Source: Deltaproteobacteria bacterium UBA6106 (GTDB lineage Bacteria; Desulfobacterota; Syntrophorhabdia; Syntrophorhabdales; Syntrophorhabdaceae). From it: 40,018 nt of DNA. Under the pieces are notes generated by a model. The model did not search any database, was not told where the DNA came from, and saw nothing but the letters and a program-made list of their open reading frames with translations. The stretch spans positions 92,118-132,135 of the forward strand of contig DIWM01000049.1 of NCBI GenBank assembly GCA_002428485.1. Direction: 5' to 3'. Of the stretch, positions 7,364 through 16,197 are shown in pieces. The position numbers and the translations under genes were made by a program. Each line of letters begins with the position of its first letter. Position 1 is the first letter of the stretch.

Positions 7364-8488
7364 TTAGTGTTGGCCGTTGCCGTTTGCGGTCAGCTCGTTC
7401 ATCAGTTCTTTCACGGTCATGACATGATCAACCCTGTAGCCGTTGACGCCGACCGTGTAGAGCGGTTTTTCAGCATCCGGGTTATACCCGGCAGAGCTTA
7501 AAAGTCCGTTGCAGATACAGAAGCTGCTTTCGTTGCTCTCTTTTGCCGCGCACCGGTTGAAACACCCTTCCCTGTCTTTGGAGAGTATATATCCCTTATC
7601 GCATTTCGGTTTTCTCTGTCCCTGAAGGGAATCGATAAACATGGGCGACTGCCTTATGACCATGAAGGGCATATTGCAGGGCGAACCCGGCCTCTGTGCA
7701 ACAACGATATCTTCCTTTCCGGCATTGACAACGGCACGTTTATAATCCGGCGATGCGCTGCTTTCCTCGGTTGCAAGGAACCTTGTTCCCATCTGTACCC
7801 CGTCGGCGCCCATACGGATGAACCTCGCAATATCATCGTGGCTGTAGATACCCCCGGCCACGATGACCGGGAAGCCGCCGTGCTTTTCTGCCACTTCCTT
7901 TACCGGTGGGAAGAGATTTTCCAGTTTATTTGACTCGAGGCCTATCTGGTCGAATGAAAAGCCCAGGTGGCCTCCTGCAAGGGGACCTTCCAGGACGACG
8001 GCGTCGGGGCGGTATCCTGCCCGCTCCCATTTTTTGCATATAAGCTCAAGCGCCCTTGCAGATGAGACGATAGGGATGAGTGCGGTATCGCCGGGGTCTT
8101 TTATGGCGGGCAGGCCAAGGGGAATTCCCCCGCCGGATATGATTACATCTGCACCGGCATCGATGGCTCCCTTGACGGAATCATTATAATCCCTAATGAT
8201 GGCAACCATGATATTGATGCCTGCAATGCCACCCTTCGCCTTTGCTAGGGATATCTCTTCCCGGACCGCCTCATAGGTGTTAAAAGATTTTCCGGTCCTC
8301 CTCGAAACAAGCCTGTCGAGGCATGCGCTCGATACGATGCCGATGCCACCTTCAACAGCTACGGCGCAGGCGAGAGGAGCAAGCGACACGCCTATGCCCA
8401 TGCCTCCCTGGATGATCGGCACCTCTATCGTTTTGCCCTTAATCTTCAGTAGTGGCAGTTTGCCGTTTTTCGTACCCATGGGACTCAA
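7364..8488 (-). CDS. Nitronate monooxygenase-like FMN oxidoreductase (NPD/FabK family)
   Basis: TIM-barrel flavoprotein of the 2-nitropropane dioxygenase family, 374 residues. VPIIQGGMGIGVSLAPLACAVAVEGGIGIVSSA (residues 23-55) is the FMN-binding N-terminus; DVIISGGGIPLGLP, PVIVAGGIYSHDDIARFIRMGADGVQMGTRFLATEE follow, the latter being the phosphate-binding part of the barrel. A Cys-rich tail (CDKGY, CFNRC, CICNG, about residues 300-335) matches what is seen in a subset of these proteins. Members include nitronate monooxygenase and the enoyl-ACP reductase FabK; the sequence alone does not settle which reaction applies. No fatty-acid synthesis gene is nearby. The ATG overlaps the helicase stop codon by four bases, so it is translationally coupled to deaD. 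Confidence 0.85.
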   Translation of the reverse strand: MSPMGTKNGKLPLLKIKGKTIEVPIIQGGMGIGVSLAPLACAVAVEGGIGIVSSACLDRLVSRRTGKSFNTYEAVREEISLAKAKGGIAGINIMVAIIRDYNDSVKGAIDAGADVIISGGGIPLGLPAIKDPGDTALIPIVSSARALELICKKWERAGYRPDAVVLEGPLAGGHLGFSFDQIGLESNKLENLFPPVKEVAEKHGGFPVIVAGGIYSHDDIARFIRMGADGVQMGTRFLATEESSASPDYKRAVVNAGKEDIVVAQRPGSPCNMPFMVIRQSPMFIDSLQGQRKPKCDKGYILSKDREGCFNRCAAKESNESSFCICNGLLSSAGYNPDAEKPLYTVGVNGYRVDHVMTVKELMNELTANGNGQH

Positions 8489-10062
8489 TTTCGATTCGCA
8501 AACTCTGCGGTTATCTTTTTTCCTTTAATGTAACACCTCTTGAGGCTTTGAATGATATCTTCCGCAATCTCCTCAGGGATCTCCACAAGGCTGTGGCGTT
8601 CAAAGACATCGATCTTCCCGATCAGGTTGCCGGGGATGCCTGTTTCTCCGGCAATGGCCCCCACGAGATCCTTTGCCTTTACCTTCTCCTTGCTGCCCGT
8701 GTTGATGCGCAGCGACGTCATTGCCTCTCGCCGGTTTGTTCCCCGCGCCGGTTTTTCCTGATGCAGAGGTTCCTTTTCATCGGTGCTGAGGTACATTTTT
8801 AAAAGCGCTGCCGCTATATCCAAAGAGGTATAATCTTCATTGCAGAGCGATTCGATGGTGTTTACATACCGGTGGAGGCCTCCATCGTCGATGACCTCCT
8901 TTACCTTTTCCAGCATGTTGGCTGTCTTTATCTCTTCCACATCGGCGAGAGAGGGGACGGGTTGGCGCTGTATCTTGATATTCGCGTATGACTGGATCTC
9001 CTTGAGCTTATAAATCTCACGACCCACGACAAAGGCAAAGGCGCGCCCTTTTTTACCGGCCCGGGCGGTTCTCCCTATGCGGTGCACGTAATACTCTTCA
9101 TCCTGGGGGAGGTCATAGTTGAAGACAGCCTCAATATCTTCCACATCGATTCCCCGCGCCGCCACATCGGTAGCAACGAGTATCTCAGTGAGATTTTTTC
9201 TGAACCTGTTCATAGCCCTGTCGCGCTGCGGTTGGGTCATGTCTCCATGGAGGCCATCGGCGACATATCCTCTTGCCTGGAGATGCATAACCACTTCGTC
9301 GACCCTTTTTTTCATATTGCAAAAAACAAGAGAGGATTTGAGGTTGTGCATGTCAATAAGCCGGCACAATACATCGAGCTTGGTGCCTTCTCTTACCTCG
9401 AAGTATGATTGTTCAACATGCGGAACGGTAAGCTGCTTGTGGACAATCTTTATGAACTCAGGATTCTGCTGATATTTGTGTGTCAGGTCCAGGATCGGTT
9501 TCGGCATCGTGGCAGAGAAGAGGAGCGTCTGCCGCTCATGAGGAATGCGCTGAAGTATGATTTCCACATCGTCGATAAACCCCATATTGAGCATCTCGTC
9601 GGCTTCATCGAGAACAACCGTTTTTACATCAGAGAGGTCCAATGTACCCCGGTTTATATGATCGATGGTACGGCCCGGTGTGCCGATAACAACGTGGATT
9701 CCACCTTTCAGTACCCTGATCTGCCGGTCTATGGGTTGTCCCCCGTATACCGAGAGGATCCGGATATCTTTTCTGTGGAGAAGGAGCCTTTTGAGTTCCT
9801 CGGCAACCTGGATGGCAAGTTCTCTCGTGGGACAGAGGATGATGGCCTGCGCCCTCTTCGCCTTAGGATTGATCTTTTCCAGCAGTGGTATTCCAAAGGC
9901 AAGCGTTTTGCCTGTTCCGGTCTGTGCCTGGCCGATGACATCTCTTCCTTCGAGGATTAACGGTATTGCCCTTGCCTGTATAGGGGTCAGTTCCTCGAAC
10001 CCCATAGCTTCTACAGCCCTGCGGAATTCTCCCGACAAGGTAAGATTTTCAAATTTTTCCAT
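8485..10062 (-). CDS. deaD: DEAD-box RNA helicase with DbpA-type RNA-binding domain
   Basis: ATP-dependent RNA helicase of 525 residues. All motifs are intact: ELTPIQARAIPLI (Q motif, near 20), AQTGTGKT (motif I), PTRELAIQ (Ia), GTPGR (Ib), DEAD (II, near 152), SAT (III), HGDMTQPQRDRAM, TDVAARGID (V) and HRIGRTARAG (VI). The C-terminus, about 445-522, is a DbpA-like RNA-binding domain (RINTGSKEKVKAKDLVGAI...GKIDVFERHSLVEIP). Length and order fit CsdA/DeaD, which helps ribosome assembly and mRNA unfolding, especially in the cold. A sigma70-type promoter lies about 120 bases upstream, so the message has a long leader, as in cold-inducible deaD genes of enterobacteria. It heads a two-gene unit with the flavin oxidoreductase. 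Confidence 0.94.
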   Translation of the reverse strand: MEKFENLTLSGEFRRAVEAMGFEELTPIQARAIPLILEGRDVIGQAQTGTGKTLAFGIPLLEKINPKAKRAQAIILCPTRELAIQVAEELKRLLLHRKDIRILSVYGGQPIDRQIRVLKGGIHVVIGTPGRTIDHINRGTLDLSDVKTVVLDEADEMLNMGFIDDVEIILQRIPHERQTLLFSATMPKPILDLTHKYQQNPEFIKIVHKQLTVPHVEQSYFEVREGTKLDVLCRLIDMHNLKSSLVFCNMKKRVDEVVMHLQARGYVADGLHGDMTQPQRDRAMNRFRKNLTEILVATDVAARGIDVEDIEAVFNYDLPQDEEYYVHRIGRTARAGKKGRAFAFVVGREIYKLKEIQSYANIKIQRQPVPSLADVEEIKTANMLEKVKEVIDDGGLHRYVNTIESLCNEDYTSLDIAAALLKMYLSTDEKEPLHQEKPARGTNRREAMTSLRINTGSKEKVKAKDLVGAIAGETGIPGNLIGKIDVFERHSLVEIPEEIAEDIIQSLKRCYIKGKKITAEFANRN

Positions 10063-10181
10063 TTCTATGAATTATTCCTTTTGTTCCGTTATTTATTGCG
10101 GTAACTCAGTCTATACAGAAGTAGCGGCTTAACGTTCAGCAGTGAATAGGTTGAGGATGGCAATATATGATTCAATGAGGC

Positions 10182-10210
10182 ATTATAGCACATAATGGGA
10201 AAATATACAA
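10182..10210 (-). promoter_or_regulatory. Predicted promoter of deaD with long leader
   Basis: Minus strand TTGTAT (10205-10210), 17-base spacer, TATAAT (10182-10187, perfect -10). The expected start near 10175 leaves about 113 bases of untranslated leader before the ATG at 10062. The region between coaX and deaD holds nothing else recognisable. Confidence 0.6.
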
Positions 10211-10237
10211 AAAACATACGGCTTACGGATTTTCTCG

Positions 10238-11020
10238 TTATTTGAATTTGTGCTGTTCCTTGTTTTTCTCGTAGAGTATCTTCAGTCCCTTGAGCGTCAG
10301 GAATTCGTCTACCTCGTCGATCGTCTCCGATCCCCTGTAGATGAGGCCGGCGAGGCCGCCTGTCGCTATCACGTATGGGTCGGTCTTTACTTCATCCCTG
10401 ATCCTTCGTACGATGCCATCAACGAGGCTTATGTACCCGTATGTGATCCCGGCCTGCATCGCGTGGACAGTGTTTTTTCCCACAAGAGTCTTTGGCTGGA
10501 CAAGCTCAACCCTCGGAAGTTTCGAGGCCCTCTCGAAAAGCGCCTCGAGCGAGATCATGATGCCCGGCGCTATAGAGCCGCCGGCATATTCACCCTTCGA
10601 GGTTATGTAGTCGAAGGTCGTTGCGGTGCCGAAGTCTACAATAATTAGCGATTTCTTATACTTCTCGTACCCCGCTATGGCATTGACGATCCGGTCCGCG
10701 CCAAGCTCAGAGGGGTTTTCGTATGAAATGGGCATTCCCGTTTTTATGCCCGGCTCGACGATGATCGGTCTTATCCCGATATATTTCCTGCAGACGATCT
10801 CAAAGGGGATCAAAAGGGGCGGCACGACGCAGGAAACGATGGCGCTGTCTATCTGGCTCAGCTTTATCTTTTCGATATAAAGAAGGCTGTTAAGAAGGAT
10901 CGCATACTCGTCAACGGTCTTCTGAATGGCGGTGCTCAACCTCCAGTGGTTGACGAGCGTGCCGTTATCATATACGCCAAAGACAATATTGGTGTTCCCG
11001 ATATCAATGACGAGCAGCAT
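10238..11020 (-). CDS. coaX: Type III pantothenate kinase
   Basis: Phosphorylates pantothenate, the first step of coenzyme A synthesis. 260 residues, typical for CoaX. MLLVIDIGNTNIVFGVYDNG at the N-terminus is the ASKHA-fold phosphate-1 motif with the conserved Asp; ELGADRIVNAIAGYEKY (residues 102-118), IVDFGTATTFDYI (near 127-139), GGSIAPGI and ATGGLAGLI complete the family pattern. The ATG shares one base with the stop codon of birA (TAATG), so translation is coupled. The pairing of birA and coaX is common in bacteria and joins two cofactor-related enzymes. Last gene of the fusA-birA-coaX unit. Confidence 0.95.
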   Translation of the reverse strand: MLLVIDIGNTNIVFGVYDNGTLVNHWRLSTAIQKTVDEYAILLNSLLYIEKIKLSQIDSAIVSCVVPPLLIPFEIVCRKYIGIRPIIVEPGIKTGMPISYENPSELGADRIVNAIAGYEKYKKSLIIVDFGTATTFDYITSKGEYAGGSIAPGIMISLEALFERASKLPRVELVQPKTLVGKNTVHAMQAGITYGYISLVDGIVRRIRDEVKTDPYVIATGGLAGLIYRGSETIDEVDEFLTLKGLKILYEKNKEQHKFK

Positions 11021-11985
11021 TAAAAGTTAACATCTCCTGCAATGATCTTTTTTACCTCACCATCCATGTTGAGGAGCATTGCCCCGTCGCGGTCGATCCC
11101 CTCGACAACTCCCCTGTACGACTCTCCCATCTGGTTGATCTCAAGGGTTTTACCCTTTATCGCTGCCCTCTCTTCCCAGACGCCGCATGTGCCCGGCGCG
11201 CCGTATCGCATGAAGTAGCGATAATGTTCTTCGAGATGGTTTAATAGAATACCACACACGAGGGCCCTTTCATATATTTTTTTTGTCTCTATCGAGAGAG
11301 AAGTGGCCTTGTTTTTTATCTCTTCATCTATCTCGCTGTATTGCATATTGATGTTGAACCCGATGCCGACGATAACGAACCTCACCATATCTGCCTCGGT
11401 GGAGAGTTCGATGAGGGTGCCGCAAACCTTTTTCCCGTTTATGAGGACATCGTTGGGCCATTTCAGTGAAGGCCTGATGCCTGACAACTCTTCGATCGTA
11501 TCGTACACAGCGAGGGACGACAGAAAGGTTATGGGGTATACCGAGGAAGGATGGATATTGGGCCTCAGGATAACAGAGATATAGAGGTTTTTCCCGACCG
11601 GCGAAAACCATTTTCTCCCAAGCCTTCCCTTGCCCGTATGCTGTGACTCTGCCATAACACAGGCGCCTTCAGGTTCGCCGGAGAGGGCAAGTTTGAAGGC
11701 AAAGGCGTTCGTGGAGTCGACAGTTTCCCTGTGGATTACCTTCCTGCCGGCTACATCTGTTCTGAGGTGCCTGTCGATCTCCCAGGCATAGAGCTTATCG
11801 GGGGTCCCGGTAATGCGATAGCCTTTTCCTTTCGACTTCTGGAACAGATAGCCGAGGCGCTCGAGGTGGTTGACGTATTTCCAGATAGCGGTTCTCGATA
11901 CGTGGAGCCTTGCCGCAATAAAATCTCCCGACACATAGTCCTTGCTCTCCCTGAGGAGCATTAATACTGCCCCGATCTTATCCAT
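11020..11985 (-). CDS. birA: Bifunctional biotin-protein ligase / biotin operon repressor
   Basis: Attaches biotin to biotin-dependent carboxylases via biotinyl-AMP. 321 residues. Residues 1-62 form a winged helix (FIAARLHVSRTAIWKYVNHLERLGYLFQKSKGKGYRI), so this is a class II ligase able to repress biotin genes. The catalytic domain carries VDSTNAFAF, the adenylate loop GKGRLGRKWFSPVGKNLY (near 117-134) and SLKWPNDVLINGKKVCGTLIE (near 173-193). The C-terminal SH3-like cap ends with GDVNF. It overlaps fusA by eight bases and coaX by one. No biotin synthesis genes lie in the window, so its operator targets would be elsewhere. Confidence 0.94.
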   Translation of the reverse strand: MDKIGAVLMLLRESKDYVSGDFIAARLHVSRTAIWKYVNHLERLGYLFQKSKGKGYRITGTPDKLYAWEIDRHLRTDVAGRKVIHRETVDSTNAFAFKLALSGEPEGACVMAESQHTGKGRLGRKWFSPVGKNLYISVILRPNIHPSSVYPITFLSSLAVYDTIEELSGIRPSLKWPNDVLINGKKVCGTLIELSTEADMVRFVIVGIGFNINMQYSEIDEEIKNKATSLSIETKKIYERALVCGILLNHLEEHYRYFMRYGAPGTCGVWEERAAIKGKTLEINQMGESYRGVVEGIDRDGAMLLNMDGEVKKIIAGDVNF

Positions 11986-14020
11986 TGTCGATCTTGTCGT
12001 AATGCGAAAAATACATGGTGAAGGACGCCCTGCCCTGGGAGAGGGACCTTACGTCTGTAGAATATCCGAACATTTTTGTCAGCGGCGCATGGGCCTCGAT
12101 GATTGTTATCCTGTCTTTCGAGGAAACGTTCGTGATCTGGCATTTTCTGCTGTTCAGGTCGCTTATAATGTCGCCCATGAACTCGTTCGGTGTCGTTATC
12201 GTAAGAGACATGACGGGAACAAGGAGGATGGGGGTCGCCTCGCTGCATGCCTCCCGAAAGGCATCGTAGGCGGCCATCTTGAGCGTCAGCCTGGCAAATT
12301 CCGGATTATTGAAGGTTGCATCATTGATCGCAACCCTGATGTCGGTTAACGGGTAGCCCTTGAGGACCCCCATATTGGAGGCCTCCATGATGCCCTCCTC
12401 AATAGCGCCGGCAAGGGCGAATACCGGGTGTTCTTCTTTGATATGAGATGTGACGATGATGCCCTGACCTCGCCCGTTGGGCCCGATCTGCAGCGACACC
12501 CAGCCTTTGCACTGAACATTGTTGATCAGTTTTTCAAAGGTGTGTTCTTTTGAAACAGCCCTTTCAATGCTTTCTTTATAAACAACCTGTGGCTTGCCGA
12601 CGAGAAGCTCTATGCCGAACTCGTCCTTGATCCTTCTGATGATGACATCAAGATGAAGCTCTCCCATCCCGGAAACAACGGTCTGATATGCGTCTTCATC
12701 TGTCCTGAGAACGAAGGTGGGATCTTCATCGGATATCTTCTGCAGCGCTATGAGGAGCTTGTCCTGGTCGATATTTTTTTTGGGTTCCACGGCAATAGAT
12801 ATTACGGGCTGATATATCTCGATGGGCTCCAGAAGGATCGGCCTTGTCTTTGTCAGGGTCTGGCCGGTCGATGTCTCTTTGAGGCCGACGATCCCCACGA
12901 TCGCTCCGGCCCTTGCCTCTTCTATGCGGTCCTTGTGGTTCGCGTGGATCCTGTAGATCCTGGAGATCTTTTCCCGTTTGCGGAGGTTTACGTTATAGAC
13001 ATCTTCGCCCACCTTCAGTACGCCGGAGTATATCCTGATGTAGGTGAGCTTCCTCCCTTCCTCGATGACGATCTTGAAGGCAAGGGCTGCAAGATCGTCG
13101 CTGTCACGGGCGCTCCTCTCCTCTATCTGGCCCGTTTCGGGGTTTTCACCCTTTACCGGGGGGACATCGAGGGGCGAGGGGAGGTATGCTACCACCGCAT
13201 CGAGGAGCGGCTGTATGCCTTTGTTCCTCAGCGCCGCACCGCACAGGACCGGAACGCAATGCAGTGAGATGGCGGCCTTTCGTATAGCGCTGTGGATGAA
13301 CTGCTCATCGATGTCTTTGCCTTCAAGGTAAAGCTCCATGATCTGATCGTCAAACATGGATAACTTTTCGAGCAGCCTTTCCCTCCAGGTCTGGGCAGCC
13401 TGCCGGTATTCCCGGGGGATCGATATGGAGCTGTACGTAGCGCCGAGGTCATCCTCGTTCCAGGCGATGCCTTTCATGGTAACGAGGTCAACGACCCCGT
13501 AAAAGCCGTCTTCTTTGCCGAGAGGGATCTGGAGAAGAAGAGGGTTAGCGCCGAATTTTTCAACGATCATATCGACGGCACGAAAGAAATCAGCCCCGAT
13601 CCTGTCAAGTTTATTGATAAAGGCGATCCGCGGCACATGGTACTTATCCGCCTGGTGCCAGACGGTCTCAGATTGGGGCTCTACTCCGCCCACGGCGCAA
13701 AAGACGGCTACCATTCCGTCAAGGACACGAAGAGACCGTTCGACCTCGATGGTAAAATCAACATGACCAGGGGTATCGATCAGCTGGATCTCATTGTTGT
13801 TCCAGTAAAGCGTTGTTACCGCGGAGGTGATCGTGATCCCTCTTTCCTGCTCCTGGGGCAGGTAATCCATGATCGCCGTGCCCTCGTGCACCTCGCCGAT
13901 CTTGTAGGTTTTGCCTGAATAGTAAAGGATGCGTTCCGTTACCGTCGTCTTCCCGGCGTCGATGTGGGCCGCGATCCCGATGTTCCTTATCTTCGTAAGC
14001 CGTTCCAGTTCCCTTTTCAT
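11978..14020 (-). CDS. fusA: Elongation factor G paralogue
   Basis: Ribosomal translocase GTPase, 680 residues. The G domain shows AHIDAGKTT, RGITITSA, DTPGHVDF and NKLD; the later domains follow the EF-G order with GMGELHLDVI, KPQVVYKES and a C-terminal GYSTDVRSLSQGRASFTMYF. It lacks any str-operon neighbours (rpsL, rpsG, tuf) and instead leads a unit with birA and coaX. Sequence details such as YYSGKTYKIGEVHEGTAIMDYLPQEQ differ from the commonest housekeeping form. Many Desulfobacterota and spirochaetes carry two EF-G types split between translocation and recycling; this copy may be the second type, but that is inference, and I cannot see the rest of the genome. TTGACA lies close upstream. 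Confidence 0.85.
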   Translation of the reverse strand: MKRELERLTKIRNIGIAAHIDAGKTTVTERILYYSGKTYKIGEVHEGTAIMDYLPQEQERGITITSAVTTLYWNNNEIQLIDTPGHVDFTIEVERSLRVLDGMVAVFCAVGGVEPQSETVWHQADKYHVPRIAFINKLDRIGADFFRAVDMIVEKFGANPLLLQIPLGKEDGFYGVVDLVTMKGIAWNEDDLGATYSSISIPREYRQAAQTWRERLLEKLSMFDDQIMELYLEGKDIDEQFIHSAIRKAAISLHCVPVLCGAALRNKGIQPLLDAVVAYLPSPLDVPPVKGENPETGQIEERSARDSDDLAALAFKIVIEEGRKLTYIRIYSGVLKVGEDVYNVNLRKREKISRIYRIHANHKDRIEEARAGAIVGIVGLKETSTGQTLTKTRPILLEPIEIYQPVISIAVEPKKNIDQDKLLIALQKISDEDPTFVLRTDEDAYQTVVSGMGELHLDVIIRRIKDEFGIELLVGKPQVVYKESIERAVSKEHTFEKLINNVQCKGWVSLQIGPNGRGQGIIVTSHIKEEHPVFALAGAIEEGIMEASNMGVLKGYPLTDIRVAINDATFNNPEFARLTLKMAAYDAFREACSEATPILLVPVMSLTITTPNEFMGDIISDLNSRKCQITNVSSKDRITIIEAHAPLTKMFGYSTDVRSLSQGRASFTMYFSHYDKIDNG

Positions 14021-14030
14021 TTCGCAGAAG

Positions 14031-14059
14031 ATATTGAACTATTATGCCGGAAATGTCAA
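14031..14059 (-). promoter_or_regulatory. Possible promoter of fusA-birA-coaX
   Basis: Minus strand TTGACA (14054-14059, perfect), 17-base spacer, CAATAT (14031-14036, weak -10) placed 10 bases before the ATG at 14020. No clear Shine-Dalgarno. The layout repeats that of other unit-leading genes here, with almost no leader. Confidence 0.35.
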
Positions 14060-14102
14060 TAAATAAGGGGAAGTGTAAGACCAGGCCGGAACAAGATAAA
14101 TT

Positions 14103-14131
14103 TTGACAATATATCGGGCCTGTGTTAAAAA
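14103..14131 (+). promoter_or_regulatory. Predicted promoter of cysS, abutting the start codon
   Basis: TTGACA (14103-14108), 17-base spacer, TAAAAA (14126-14131), then 8 bases to the ATG at 14140. It predicts a leaderless or nearly leaderless cysS mRNA and rules against the in-frame GTG at 14122, which lies inside the spacer. Confidence 0.5.
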
Positions 14132-14139
14132 TACGGTCT

Positions 14140-15600
14140 ATGGGTCTCAAGGTTTACAACACCATTTCGGGGAAAAAAGAGGATTTTCATCCGGTAACGG
14201 AGGGAAAGGTAAAGTTCTACGTCTGCGGCGTTACGGTCTATGACTATTGCCACATCGGCCACGCGAGAAGCGCCATCGTTTTTGACACCCTTTTCAGATA
14301 TCTCAGGGCAAAGGGGTACGACGTTACCTACGTGAGGAACTTCACTGATATTGACGATAAGATCATCCGTAAATCCCTGGAGGAGAAGATCTCCTGGAAA
14401 GAGGTCGGGGAGAAATACATAGGTTCTTTTTATGAAGACATGGATGCCCTGCGCATCCTGAGGCCCACCCATGAGCCACGTGCAACGGAGCACATAGACG
14501 AGATGGTCGCGCTCGTGGAGACGCTCCTTAAGAAAGGCCACGCATACCAGGCGGGCGGCGATGTCTATTTCTCGATCGAGAGCTACAAAGGCTACGGTCA
14601 GTTATCAAAAAGACCGCTCGACGAGATGGTCGCCGGGGCGCGGGTCGAGGTCGATGACAAAAAGAAAAACCCTCTCGATTTTGTGTTGTGGAAGGCGTCA
14701 AAGCCGGATGAACCTTCATGGGATACGCCCTTCGGGAGAGGAAGGCCGGGCTGGCATATTGAATGCTCTGCCATGAGCACAAAATTTCTCGGCAACCCTT
14801 TTGACATCCACGGCGGCGGCAAGGACCTTATATTCCCCCACCATGAAAACGAGCGCGCCCAGACAGAGGCGGCAACGGATACTACATTCGTTAAATACTG
14901 GATGCATAACGGTTTTGTCAACATTGAGAAAGAAAAGATGTCCAAGTCCATCGGGAACACCTTGCAAATAAGGGATTTTCTCAGGGAATACCACCCGGAG
15001 GTGCTGCGGCTGTTTTTCCTGTCGACCCATTACAGAAGCCCCATCGATTACAATGAAAAATCGATCGAGGACACGAACAATGCCCTTCACCGGCTCTACT
15101 ACACCGTTGAGAGGGCCTTCGAGAAGATAAAAACAAAGGATGTCGGCCCCCTGCCATATTCCGACGCAGATGTCCTTGAGAAGGAATTCTATGAAGCAAT
15201 GGACGATGACTGCAACACGGCCCTTGCCCTTGCCCATGTATTTGAGCTCTCCAAGATGATCAATAAAATGGTCGATGAAGGGGACGAAAGCAGCGTTCCC
15301 CACATCGCGTATGTGAATAATCTTTTTCTGTCCCTTACGAACCGGCTTGGCCTGTTGAACGATGACCTGAATACATTCGCATCACAGGAAAAGCTGCGAC
15401 ACCTCACCCGTGAGGGGCTCCAATTGTCTTCACTGGAAGAAAAGATACGGGAAAGGACAGAGGCAAGGAAGAACAAAGACTATCAGAAGGCGGATGAGAT
15501 CCGGAAGATGCTCCTGGAGAAGGGAATTATACTGCTTGATTCGCAAAAAGGCACAGAATGGAGAGTAAAGAACATATCTATGGCGAAAGGAGAAAAATAG
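14140..15600 (+). CDS. cysS: Cysteine--tRNA ligase
   Basis: Class I aminoacyl-tRNA synthetase charging tRNA-Cys, 486 residues. It starts MGLKVYNTISGKKEDF and has the zinc and substrate site VKFYVCGVTVYDYCHIGHARSAIVFD (residues 25-50, with the HIGH motif at HIGH), the FTDIDDKII segment, WHIECSAMS (zinc Cys near 212) and HENERAQTEAA. KMSKSIGN (near 268-275) is the KMSKS motif. The C-terminal DALR-type and anticodon-binding part ends with KGTEWRV. All catalytic residues are present. The start was chosen at the ATG that gives the normal N-terminus and follows the promoter. The stop TAG is directly followed by the ATG of porG, so the two are coupled. Confidence 0.95.
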   Translation: MGLKVYNTISGKKEDFHPVTEGKVKFYVCGVTVYDYCHIGHARSAIVFDTLFRYLRAKGYDVTYVRNFTDIDDKIIRKSLEEKISWKEVGEKYIGSFYEDMDALRILRPTHEPRATEHIDEMVALVETLLKKGHAYQAGGDVYFSIESYKGYGQLSKRPLDEMVAGARVEVDDKKKNPLDFVLWKASKPDEPSWDTPFGRGRPGWHIECSAMSTKFLGNPFDIHGGGKDLIFPHHENERAQTEAATDTTFVKYWMHNGFVNIEKEKMSKSIGNTLQIRDFLREYHPEVLRLFFLSTHYRSPIDYNEKSIEDTNNALHRLYYTVERAFEKIKTKDVGPLPYSDADVLEKEFYEAMDDDCNTALALAHVFELSKMINKMVDEGDESSVPHIAYVNNLFLSLTNRLGLLNDDLNTFASQEKLRHLTREGLQLSSLEEKIRERTEARKNKDYQKADEIRKMLLEKGIILLDSQKGTEWRVKNISMAKGEK

Positions 15601-16161
15601 ATGATAGAGGTGAGATTACATGGAAGAGGAGGCCAGGGGGCAGTAACCTCTGCGGAGCTGCTTGCCCAGGCAGCAATAGGAATAGGACAGTACGCGCAGG
15701 CATTCCCGAGTTTCGGACCTGAGCGGAGAGGGGCGCCGGTGCAGGCATTCCTGAGGATTTCAGAGAAGCCGATAAGGCTCCGGTCGAAGATATACAAGCC
15801 GGATAACGTGATAATCCTCGACTCCACGCTGCTGGGCGCAGTGAACCCCGCAGAGGGCCTCAAACAAAACGGATTTGTCGTTATAAATTCGAATAAATCG
15901 GCAGAAGAGGTAAAAAAATTGTTCCCGGGCTACAATATCGCCATGGTCGATGCGTCGCATATAGCGAAGGAAGAGCTCGGCGTACCGATTACGAATACGA
16001 CCATGCTCGGTGCGCTCATCAAGGCGACGGGCATAGTGGCGCTGGACGCCCTGGAGGGGCCTGTCCGCGCGCGTTTTGGTATCGTGGCCCAGAAGAACAT
16101 CAATGCTTATACGCGGGCGTACAAAGAGACAAAGATCGTAAAGGCAAAGCAGAGCAAGTAA
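15601..16161 (+). CDS. 2-oxoacid:ferredoxin oxidoreductase gamma subunit
   Basis: 186-residue subunit of the PorG/KorC/VorG type. MIEVRLHGRGGQGAVTSAELLAQAAI (residues 1-26) is the family's N-terminal Rossmann-like signature; FPSFGPERRGAPVQAFLRIS (near 36-55) and PITNTTMLGALIKATGIV (near 128-145) are the other conserved blocks. The gamma chain contributes to substrate or CoA binding in the anaerobic oxidation of pyruvate or other 2-oxoacids with reduction of ferredoxin. The delta (ferredoxin-like), alpha and beta subunits normally encoded next to it are absent; the gene sits alone between cysS and ade with no spacing behind cysS. It may supply a complex encoded elsewhere. Which 2-oxoacid is used cannot be told. 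Confidence 0.88.
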   Translation: MIEVRLHGRGGQGAVTSAELLAQAAIGIGQYAQAFPSFGPERRGAPVQAFLRISEKPIRLRSKIYKPDNVIILDSTLLGAVNPAEGLKQNGFVVINSNKSAEEVKKLFPGYNIAMVDASHIAKEELGVPITNTTMLGALIKATGIVALDALEGPVRARFGIVAQKNINAYTRAYKETKIVKAKQSK

Positions 16162-16197
16162 AGGCCTGCCTCTTTACGCTTATACATACAGCCTTTC

